Assembly (NCBI GenBank): GCA_022798855.1
Contig: JAAWNI010000105.1
Location: 1 to 7,614, forward strand
DNA: 7,614 nucleotides
DNA from: Lawsonibacter sp.
GTDB lineage: Bacteria; Bacillota; Clostridia; Oscillospirales; Oscillospiraceae
Direction of reading: 5' to 3'
Position numbers and translations under genes: made by a program. The notes below the pieces were generated by a model. It did no database searches, had not been told where the DNA came from, and saw only the letters and a list, made by a program, of their open reading frames with translations. Below, in pieces: positions 1-7,300 of the stretch (positions are counted from its first letter, which is position 1; each line of letters starts with the position of its first letter).

Positions 1-1830
1 AAACGGCAGATTCTGCTGTGCGCCGGCACCGGCTGCATCGCCGGCGGCTCGCTAAAGCTGTATGACTACTTTAAGGAGGAATGCACCCGCCGGGGGCTGG
101 ATGTCTACGTGGGCCTGACCCAGGAGGGCGAGGTGGAGGACGCCGCTGAACCCAAGGGGGACGGCGTCTATCTGAAAAAGAGCGGCTGCCACGGCTTCTG
201 CGAGATGGGCCCCCTGGTCCAGATCGAGCCGGAGGGCATCCTGTACACCCATGTCCAGCTGGAGGACTGCGACGAGATCATTGAGAAGACCATCCTGAAA
301 GGGGAGGTGGTGGAGCGGCTGCTCTACGAGCTGGAGGGGGTCAAGTACCCCAAGCACAGCGATATCCCCTTCTACCACCGGCAGCACCGGATCGTCCTGG
401 AAAACTGCGGCACCACCGACGCCGAGGACATCGACGAGTACTTGGCCAAGGACGGCTACGCGGCCTTTGAAAAGGCCCTCTTTGAGATGACCGACGAGGC
501 CATTTGCAAGGAAATCATGGACTCCGGCCTGCGGGGCCGGGGGGGCGGCGGCTTCCCCGCCGGGCGCAAGTGGGACAGCGTGCGCAAGCAGCCCAAGGGC
601 AAGAAGTACGTGGTCTGCAACGGCGACGAGGGCGACCCCGGGGCCTTTATGGACCGCTCCATCATGGAGGGCAACCCCCACTCCATCATCGAGGGGATGC
701 TCATTGCCGCCATCGCTGCGGGCAGCGACGAGGGCTATATCTACGTCCGGGCGGAGTACCCCCTGGCGGTGGCCCGGCTGAAAACCGCCATCGCCAAGGC
801 CAGGGAGATGGGCCTGCTGGGGGACAACATCCTGGGCACAACGTTCTCCTTCCACCTCCACGTCAACCGGGGGGCGGGCGCCTTCGTCTGCGGCGAGGGC
901 TCCGCTTTGACCGCGTCCATCGAGGGCAACCGGGGCATGCCCCGGGTCAAGCCGCCCCGGACAGTGGAGCACGGCCTGTGGGCCCAGCCCACGGTGCTCA
1001 ACAACGTGGAGACTTTCTCCGCCGTCCCCCTGATCATCCGGAAGGGGTCGGCCTGGTTTAAGTCCATCGGCACGGAGAAGTCCCCGGGCACCAAGGCCTT
1101 CGCCCTGACGGGCAACGTGGTGAACACCGGCCTGATCGAGGTGCCCATGGGGGCCACCCTGCGGGAAATCATCTTCGACATCGGCGGCGGCATCAAGGAC
1201 GGCAAAAAATTCAAGGCCGTCCAGATCGGCGGCCCCTCCGGCGGCTGTCTCACCGAGGAACACCTGGACATGCCCTTGGACTTCGACTCCCTGAAAAAGC
1301 TGGGGGCCATGATCGGCTCGGGCGGGCTGGTGGTCATGGACGAGGACACCTGTATGGTGGAGGTGGCCCGGTTCTTCATGAACTTCACCCAGAACGAGTC
1401 CTGCGGCAAGTGCGTCCCCTGCCGGGAGGGCACCCGGCGGATGCTGGAGATTTTGACCCGCATCGTCAACAATGAGGGCTCCCTGGAGGACCTGGACCTG
1501 CTGGAGGAGCTGTCCGCCACCATCAGCGAGACTGCCCTGTGCGGCCTGGGCCAGTCCGCCTGCAAGCCGGTGCAGAGCACATTAAAGTACTTCCGGGACG
1601 AGTACCTGGCCCACGTGGTGGACAAACACTGCCCCCACTGCAACGGCCGGAAAAAGGTGCTGCAAATTGATCCGGAGCTGTGCAAGGGCTGCGGCAAGTG
1701 TATGCGCCAGTGCCCCATGGAGGCCATCTCCGGACAGATCCGGATGCCCCACGTTATCGACACGGAAAAATGTATCAAATGCGGCGCGTGCTGGGGCTGC
1801 TGCCCCTTCGGTGCCATTCGGGAGGAGTGA
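1..1830 (+). CDS. hydB: NAD-linked [FeFe]-hydrogenase subunit beta, HydB/NuoF-like (5' end cut off)
   Basis: This is the flavoprotein subunit that exchanges electrons between NAD(H) and the iron-sulfur chain of a soluble multimeric [FeFe]-hydrogenase. The frame is open from base 1 to the TGA at 1828-1830, giving 609 codons; family members are about 600-625 residues, so only a few N-terminal residues are missing. The GTG at 109 is not the start, because conserved sequence precedes it. Domains in order, by window codon: thioredoxin-like [2Fe-2S] domain (C7, C12, C63, C67); FMN/NADH-binding Rossmann-like core with GLRGRGGGGFPAG at 176-188, NGDEGDPGAFMDRS from 207 and GAGAFVCGEGSAL from 291; an SLBB-like segment; the [4Fe-4S] site SCGKCVPCREGT (C468, C471, C474, with C514); and a C-terminal 2[4Fe-4S] ferredoxin domain (C561/564/567/571 and C591/594/597/601). 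Extra cysteines C544, C547 and C600 lie near the ferredoxin domain. The ferredoxin tail and the next gene, hydA, separate it from respiratory NuoF. A NuoE-like hydC probably lies just upstream. Whether the complex bifurcates electrons or is simply NAD-dependent cannot be settled from sequence alone. Confidence 0.93.
   Translation, partial: KRQILLCAGTGCIAGGSLKLYDYFKEECTRRGLDVYVGLTQEGEVEDAAEPKGDGVYLKKSGCHGFCEMGPLVQIEPEGILYTHVQLEDCDEIIEKTILKGEVVERLLYELEGVKYPKHSDIPFYHRQHRIVLENCGTTDAEDIDEYLAKDGYAAFEKALFEMTDEAICKEIMDSGLRGRGGGGFPAGRKWDSVRKQPKGKKYVVCNGDEGDPGAFMDRSIMEGNPHSIIEGMLIAAIAAGSDEGYIYVRAEYPLAVARLKTAIAKAREMGLLGDNILGTTFSFHLHVNRGAGAFVCGEGSALTASIEGNRGMPRVKPPRTVEHGLWAQPTVLNNVETFSAVPLIIRKGSAWFKSIGTEKSPGTKAFALTGNVVNTGLIEVPMGATLREIIFDIGGGIKDGKKFKAVQIGGPSGGCLTEEHLDMPLDFDSLKKLGAMIGSGGLVVMDEDTCMVEVARFFMNFTQNESCGKCVPCREGTRRMLEILTRIVNNEGSLEDLDLLEELSATISETALCGLGQSACKPVQSTLKYFRDEYLAHVVDKHCPHCNGRKKVLQIDPELCKGCGKCMRQCPMEAISGQIRMPHVIDTEKCIKCGACWGCCPFGAIREE
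1821..1827 (+). promoter_or_regulatory. Ribosome binding site of hydA, inside the end of hydB
   Basis: GGAGGAG lies in the last codons of hydB, 8 bases before the ATG at 1836. It decides the hydA start: an in-frame ATG at 1680 would overlap hydB by about 150 bases and add residues that are only a frame-shifted reading of the HydB ferredoxin domain. The overlap suggests translational coupling of the two subunits. Confidence 0.8.
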
Positions 1831-1835
1831 GCGGC

Positions 1836-3536
1836 ATGGCAAAGGGAATCATGTACATCGACGGCCAGCGGGTGCCTTTCGACGGGGAAGCAAACGTGCT
1901 GTCCGTAATCAGAAAAGCGGGCATCGAGATGCCCACCTTCTGCTATTACTCCGACCTTTCGGTCTACGGAGCCTGCCGCATGTGCGTGGTGGAGGATGAG
2001 CGGGGGAAGATTGAGACCTCCTGCTCCATGCAGCCCCGGGACGGGCTGAAAATCAAGACCAACACCGCCCGGCTGCTGAAGCACCGGCGGATGATTCTGG
2101 AGCTGATGCTGGCCTCCCACAACTGCAGCTGCACCACCTGCGAGAAGAGCGGCGACTGCCACCTCCAGGCCCTGGCCGTCCAGTTCGGCATCCACCGGGT
2201 CCGCTTCGGCGACAGCCGGGAGGAGAAGGAGCTGGATATGTCCAGCCCCGCCGTCATCCGGGACCCCAGCAAGTGCATCCTCTGCGGCGACTGCGTCCGG
2301 GTCTGCGGCGAGAACATCGGGATGCATATCATCGACTTCGCCCACCGGGGCTACAATATGCGGGTCATGCCCGCCTTTGACCGGAACCTGGACCAGACCC
2401 ACTGCATCAGCTGCGGCCAGTGCTCCGCCGTCTGCCCCACCGGCGCGATCACCGTAAAGAACCAGATCGGCGACGCCTGGCGGGCCATCCACGACCCCGA
2501 CAAGCGGGTGGTGGTGCAGATCGCCCCCGCCGTCCGGGTGGCGGTGGGCGAGGCCTTCGGCCTGGCCCCGGGCCAGAACGCCCTGGACCAGCTGGTCACC
2601 GCCTTGAAGCTGATGGGGGTGGACGAGGTCTACGACACCACCTTCGGCGCCGACTTCACCACCATCGAGGAGGGCTCCGAGTTCCTCCAGCGGCTGGAGC
2701 GGGGCGGGCCCTTCCCCATGTTCACCTCCTGCTGCCCCGCCTGGGTGAAGTATCTGGAGAACGAGAACCCCAAATATCTCAAGCATATCTCCACCTGCAA
2801 GTCCCCCATGCAGATGTTTGCCTCCATTTTGAAGGACAAGTACGCCCAAAAGGACCAGGAGGACGGCCGCTCCACCTACCACATCGCCATCATGCCCTGC
2901 ACGGCCAAGAAGATGGAAGCCGCCCGGCCGGAGTTCCTCCAGCCCGACGGCTCCCCGGCAGTGGACCTGGTGCTCACCACCAAGGAGGTCATCAAGATGG
3001 TTCAGGAGTCGGGCATCCAGCTGACCAAGCTGGAGTACGAGTCCCCCGACCTGCCCTTCGGCCTGGGCTCCGGCGCGGGCACCATCTACGGCACCACCGG
3101 CGGCGTGGCCGAGGCGGTAGTCCGGTTCTGCCTGCCCGACAAGTCTAAAAACGTGCTCCGTGAGCTGAAATACTCCCCCCTGCGGGGCAACCGGGCCATC
3201 CGGGTGGCCGTGGTCAAGGTGGGGGACCGGGACGTCCATCTGGCCATCGTCCACGGCCTGGCCAACGCCCAGAAGCTGCTCCAGGAGATCGAAGCGGGCA
3301 ACGCCTATTTCGACCTGGTGGAGGTCATGACCTGCCAGGGCGGCTGTGTGGGCGGCGCGGGCCAGCCCCACGCCATGAAGCAGGACAAGGATGACCGGGC
3401 CGAGGGCCTGTACGCCCTGGACCGCTCCGCCCCCTTCAAGCGGGCCGAGCGCAACCCGGTGGTGGGGGCCTTCCTCAAGGACTACTCCGAGGAGCACTGC
3501 CACGAGCTGCTCCATGTGGACTATGTGAAGGAGTAA
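1836..3536 (+). CDS. hydA: [FeFe]-hydrogenase catalytic subunit, group A, NuoG-like multi-cluster type
   Basis: The 566-residue catalytic subunit makes or oxidises H2 at the H-cluster and passes electrons along iron-sulfur clusters to HydB. Domains in order: NuoG-like [2Fe-2S] (C36, C47, C50, C63); His-Cys [4Fe-4S] (H95, C99, C102, C108); 2[4Fe-4S] ferredoxin domain (C147/150/153/157 and C190/193/196/200); then the H-cluster domain. Motif L1 is FTSCCPAW with C299 and C300, L2 is MPCTAKK with C355, and L3 is EVMTCQGGCVGGAGQP with C500 and C504. The first three fall at the same numbers as in Clostridium pasteurianum CpI and the last two are shifted by one. By recalled alignment to CpI, the proton-path residues (C299, the glutamates of IEEGSEF, the serine of HISTCKSP) and the L2 lysine are kept. 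The C-terminal small-subunit-like tail ends in HELLH. The gene starts 5 bases after the hydB stop, so the two are co-transcribed. L3 differs from the common EVMAC-x-GGC-x-x-GGGQP form. It needs the HydE/F/G maturases, which are not in this window. Confidence 0.95.
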   Translation: MAKGIMYIDGQRVPFDGEANVLSVIRKAGIEMPTFCYYSDLSVYGACRMCVVEDERGKIETSCSMQPRDGLKIKTNTARLLKHRRMILELMLASHNCSCTTCEKSGDCHLQALAVQFGIHRVRFGDSREEKELDMSSPAVIRDPSKCILCGDCVRVCGENIGMHIIDFAHRGYNMRVMPAFDRNLDQTHCISCGQCSAVCPTGAITVKNQIGDAWRAIHDPDKRVVVQIAPAVRVAVGEAFGLAPGQNALDQLVTALKLMGVDEVYDTTFGADFTTIEEGSEFLQRLERGGPFPMFTSCCPAWVKYLENENPKYLKHISTCKSPMQMFASILKDKYAQKDQEDGRSTYHIAIMPCTAKKMEAARPEFLQPDGSPAVDLVLTTKEVIKMVQESGIQLTKLEYESPDLPFGLGSGAGTIYGTTGGVAEAVVRFCLPDKSKNVLRELKYSPLRGNRAIRVAVVKVGDRDVHLAIVHGLANAQKLLQEIEAGNAYFDLVEVMTCQGGCVGGAGQPHAMKQDKDDRAEGLYALDRSAPFKRAERNPVVGAFLKDYSEEHCHELLHVDYVKE

Positions 3537-3564
3537 TCTATTTTAGCATTGGAGGTATTGGCAT

Positions 3565-4242
3565 ATGGGAGCATTCGAACAGTATGATGCCCGTATATCC
3601 AGAGTCATGGCCAAAATAGAGTCAATGCAGGATAAAAAGTTTCAGATTTGCGTGGGAGGATGGCCCCCTCAGTGGAAACCGCCGCTGACAGAGGAGGACG
3701 TTGCCGCTTTCGAGACAGAGAAAGGCATCCGCCTGCCCGAGGATTACCGCCGGTTCATCACTACTGTGGCCAGCTCCGGAAGCCAGCCCTTCTACGGCCT
3801 GGAGCCCCTCTCTCAGGAGGACTGCAAGGCGGAATTCCCCTTCCCCTACACCCTGGACCGCATCCTCTATTTCCTCTATATGACCGGGGAGGAGATGGAC
3901 ACGTTCTATGATGAGGACGCCCCCTTTACCGCCGACCACGGACTGCTGCCCCTGTGCACCGAGGGAGACGGGATGGACAGCGTCCTGGTGGTCAACAGCG
4001 ACGACCCGGATACTTACGGCACTGTCTGGTATTTTGACTTGGCCAACGACTTTGGGACAGCTCCCATGCGGGACCCCAACACCGGGAAGCCCTTCCACTT
4101 TCTGGACTGGCTGGAGTACTGGGCCGACCGGACCGCCGGCCTGGGGGAGCGGGATTATTTCCAGTTTATGGAGACGGTCCGGATTCCGCCCCCTCCCGAC
4201 AACCCCGATATCATGGGGCGGAAAATGGGCTGGATTAAATAA
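3565..4242 (+). CDS. SMI1/KNR4 (SUKH superfamily) protein
   Basis: This 225-residue protein carries the SMI1/KNR4 signature: LTEEDVAAFE followed by KGIRLPEDYRRFI (residues 41-65), then PFYGLEPL (75-82), GDGMDSVLVVN (134-144), GTVWYFDL (152-159) and FLDWLEYW (179-186). SUKH proteins are soluble scaffolds; many are immunity proteins against contact-dependent or polymorphic toxins, while others stand alone with unknown roles. There is no signal peptide or membrane segment. The start is the ATG at 3565, with GGAGG at 3551-3555, 9 bases upstream. It lies 28 bases after hydA with no visible terminator between them, so read-through from the hydrogenase operon is likely. No toxin gene is adjacent, which leaves its partner unknown. 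The first hundred or so bases are visibly richer in A/T than hydA, which may mean a separate origin or weaker codon selection. The family call is firm; any function is not. Confidence 0.85.
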   Translation: MGAFEQYDARISRVMAKIESMQDKKFQICVGGWPPQWKPPLTEEDVAAFETEKGIRLPEDYRRFITTVASSGSQPFYGLEPLSQEDCKAEFPFPYTLDRILYFLYMTGEEMDTFYDEDAPFTADHGLLPLCTEGDGMDSVLVVNSDDPDTYGTVWYFDLANDFGTAPMRDPNTGKPFHFLDWLEYWADRTAGLGERDYFQFMETVRIPPPPDNPDIMGRKMGWIK

Positions 4243-4260
4243 AAACCGGCGATAAAAGGC

Positions 4261-4300
4261 AGGAGCGGCAAGGTATTTCACTTTGCCGCTCCTCTTTTGT
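4261..4300. terminator. Probable bidirectional intrinsic terminator between convergent genes
   Basis: An 11-bp perfect inverted repeat, AGGAGCGGCAA (4261-4271) and TTGCCGCTCCT (4283-4293), encloses an 11-base loop. On the + strand it is followed by CTTTTGT, a short T-run that would end the SUKH (and possibly hydBA) transcript. On the - strand the stem is followed by GCCTTTTATC and, further on, a TTTTT run, so it could also end the flagellin-like transcript, whose stop codon is at 4300-4302. The T-runs are short, so termination may be incomplete. Confidence 0.75.
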
Positions 4301-7300
4301 CATTGCAGTAAATGCTGGATGTCCTCCAGCTCATGCCTGCCGTGGGTCAGCAGGGCCTGGGGGGATTGGATGATGGACCGCCGCATGTCCTCTAAGAGGG
4401 TGCTGGCAGTGGCGGTATCCCGCACCGGACCGCCCCCCTTGACGCTGATGTACTGCTGGACGGTATTCAAGCTGTTGTAGTTCTGCTCCAGCTGGCTGTA
4501 CAGCATGTTGTACACGCCCCGAATCTGGGATATCCAGCGGCGGTCCGCGTCCAGCACCGACTGGGCGAACTGGACGCCCTCCGGCGTCGCCAGGTCCATG
4601 CCGTCCAGGCGCAGGGCCTTGGCGGACAGCTGGAACTGGGGCAGCGTGACGGTGTCCTCCCCCATATCCAGGGGGATGCCCGTCTGGGTGGACAGCTTGG
4701 CTTCCCCGATGTCCGCCCCGCCGGACACCAGGACCCGGCCGCAGCCACCGAAAAGGCAGGAGCCGATGTCCCCGCCGGGGCCGCCCGCCGCCCGCAGGAT
4801 GCGGGCGGTGCCGGTAATCAGGATGTTGCCGCACTCCCCCTGGACCCCGGCCCCGATGGCGGCGGCGTGGTGGAGGGCCACAGCGGTCACGCTGCCGCCG
4901 TGGATGGTGATGTCCCCCACCGCGGCGCCCAGCGCCCCGCCAATGCCGGCTCCGCCGCCCTTTCCGCCGGTGGAGTCCACCACGCCGCCGATGATGGTGA
5001 TGGAACCCATAAAGCCGTGCTTCCCCGCGCCGATGCCCGCGCCGCCCCCTGAACCGGAAGCGGTGATGGCGCCGCCGTAAATGGTGATCTGGCTGGCCTG
5101 GTCCCGGCCTCCGCCGCTGTCCCGGCCGATGCCCGCCCCACCGGCGCCGCCGGTGGCGGTGAGGGCTCCGCTGTCGTGGGGGTCCTCGCAGTCGATGCTG
5201 AGGGAGGTCCCCTCGCCCAGGGATATCCCGGCGCAGCCGGAGCCGCTTTCAAAGAGGTTGCGGGTCCCGTTCTCCAGAATCAGGGCCACCTTGTTCTCCC
5301 GGCCCAGGTCGAAGGCCCTGCCGGAGGACACCCGGCAGACCACGCCGTTCAAGGCCAGCTTCAGCCGGCCAATCTGGTCCGCCAGGGCGATTCTGCCGCT
5401 GAACGGGGACTGATTGGCGTCCGTCCCGGCGCCGCCGGAGATGGCTGTCACCTGGTTTGACAGGATGCGCAGGGTGTGCGTCTCCTCCTCATAGACCCAG
5501 TCCCGGCCGTCCTCGCCCCCCGTGATGGTGAAGGGGTTGGGGTACAGGGACACTGGCTCGAAGGCGTTGGCGTACTGGCTCCAGCGCAGATAGGCGTACC
5601 GGGACTGGAGCCGGCCGGACCCGTCCTTTCCCCGGAACATCAGGGTGTGGATGGGCGCGCCGTGGGAGGGGTCCCCCTTCTCCAGCCACAGCCGCATGGG
5701 GTCGCCGTTGAGCAGGGCCAGCTTGGTCTGCCTGCCGTCGATGGCGATGGCGGAAACGCTCTTCCAGCCGGGCAGGAGGGCCTTCCACACCACATCCAGG
5801 GGCTCCAGGGCAACTCCGTCGGGGGCGTGGACATTGCCCGCCCGGGCCGCAAAGGAAGCAGCCCCCTCCAGGAGGACGGGGATGGCCAGGGGCTTGGAGG
5901 GGGAGCCCTCCCCCTCGCCCGGCTCCTCCACCGCTACCGCGCCCCCCGTCAGGCGGAGGGTATTGGAGCCGTTGGCTTGGAGCAGGCCCAGCCGCAGCAG
6001 CCCGCCGCCGCCCAGAGTCAGGCTGGAGCCCTCTTTCAGAAGGACCTCGGCCAGGCGGTTCCCGCCGGCGGTGAGAAGCTGGGCCATGGCGGTATCGACG
6101 ATGAGCTTGGCGGCGTCCAGGTTTTGGAGCGTCACTGTTCCGGAGCCGGTGATCAGCACCGTCAGCGCCCCGGGAGCCGCCCCCGTTCCCTGGATGGCCA
6201 CGTCCGCCGTCCCCCCGACGGTGAGCACGCCTTTCTCGGCCTGGAAGGACACGCTGGAGAGGTCCTGCCCCGTCACCTGGGCCTGTTTCAGCTCCATGAC
6301 GGCGTTGGAGGGGGAAGCGGTTTCCACGCCCTCCCCCTCCCCCGCCCCTGCCGCCGCCGGCTGTTCCAGCGGGGCCCCGGGGCCTTGGGAGGTAGTCAGC
6401 AGCCCCATGAGCAGCTCCAGGTTGGAGCCCTCCAGCCCGGCGAGGAGGGCCAGCAGGGGGGAGTTTGGGAAGAGGAGGGAGCCGCCATCGGCCAGGAGGA
6501 GATTCACCAGAAAATCCTTGAGCCCCGGGGCGGAGCCTCCCATAAACTGGGCCTGGAAGTCGTCGAGGCTGGTAAACTCCCCCCCGGTCAGCGTCTCAAT
6601 GGCCTCGTCCAGGGGGACGCCCTCCCCGATTTTATACAGCAGCTGCCGCAGGCCCTCCAGGGCCTTCTGGGGGTCCAGGCCCTGGGAGAGGTCGCAGCCG
6701 GAAATGACCGCGCCCAAATACAGAGAAGCCAGCGTCCCCGTGACAGGACAGCGCTCCGGGGGGTGGTTTTGGAGCGCTGCCAGGATTTCCTCCGCGCTGG
6801 CGGTCTTATCCAGCCCCAGCTCCGCTAAAATCTGGTCAGCGCTGGGTATGGCCTGTGTGATCCCCAGGGTCAGCCAGTCGGGGAGCTCCCCCTCCCCCTT
6901 GGCGGCCATCTCGCCCATAAGGGAGCTTAGCAAGGCGGCCGCTTCCCCGGTAAGCCCCATGTCTCCGTCCAGAAACAGCGGCTTGCCGCCAGCGGTGGCG
7001 CTGCCGATGATGCGGTCGATGTCCTCCAGAAGGCCCTCCAGCTCGGCCTGGAGCGGGGCGCGGTCGGAGCGGCCGGCCGACCGGCGGAGCAGGTCCTCCA
7101 GGCGGTCCAGGCCGCTGTCCACCTCGGTGAGGACGGACTCCCCCCCTTGGAGGGTCCGGCGGCTCTCCCGGATGCGGCCCTCCGCCTGGCTGACCCTGGC
7201 CATCAGCTGCCGCAGGGTGTCTGAGATGGTGTCTGCCGCCGATTTGACCCCCTGCTGGCTCTGACTGACGCCGCTCTGCTTGGCCGTCTTCCCCACAGTC

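Noticed and set aside
109..111. GTG at 109 as the hydB start
   Set aside because: Conserved [2Fe-2S] cysteines C7 and C12 lie upstream in the same frame, so the gene continues beyond the left window edge.
52..1263. - strand open frame of about 403 codons antisense to hydB
   Set aside because: Same high-GC shadow effect; no recognisable motif and no ribosome binding site that would favour it over hydB.
1680..1835. Upstream in-frame ATG at 1680 as the hydA start
   Set aside because: It would overlap the HydB ferredoxin domain by about 150 bases and has no good ribosome binding site, while the ATG at 1836 has GGAGGAG at proper spacing and begins exactly where the HydA [2Fe-2S] domain should.
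741..3515. Long - strand open frame of about 924 codons antisense to hydB and hydA
   Set aside because: GC-rich coding DNA leaves few stops on the opposite strand. The translation is low-complexity (Gly/Ala/Leu/Val/His-rich) without domains, while the + strand encodes clear hydrogenase subunits.
6378..6510. Transmembrane segment in the Leu-rich part of the flagellin-like protein
   Set aside because: Residues 280-320 are hydrophobic but broken by Gly, Asp, Asn, Pro and Glu every few residues; no uninterrupted 18-20 residue hydrophobic stretch is present.
5476..7264. Two long + strand open frames (5476-6828 and 5645-7264) antisense to the flagellin-like gene
   Set aside because: Their translations are Pro/Arg/Ser- or Gly/Gln-rich with no domains, and the - strand gene has a promoter, ribosome binding site and recognisable ends.
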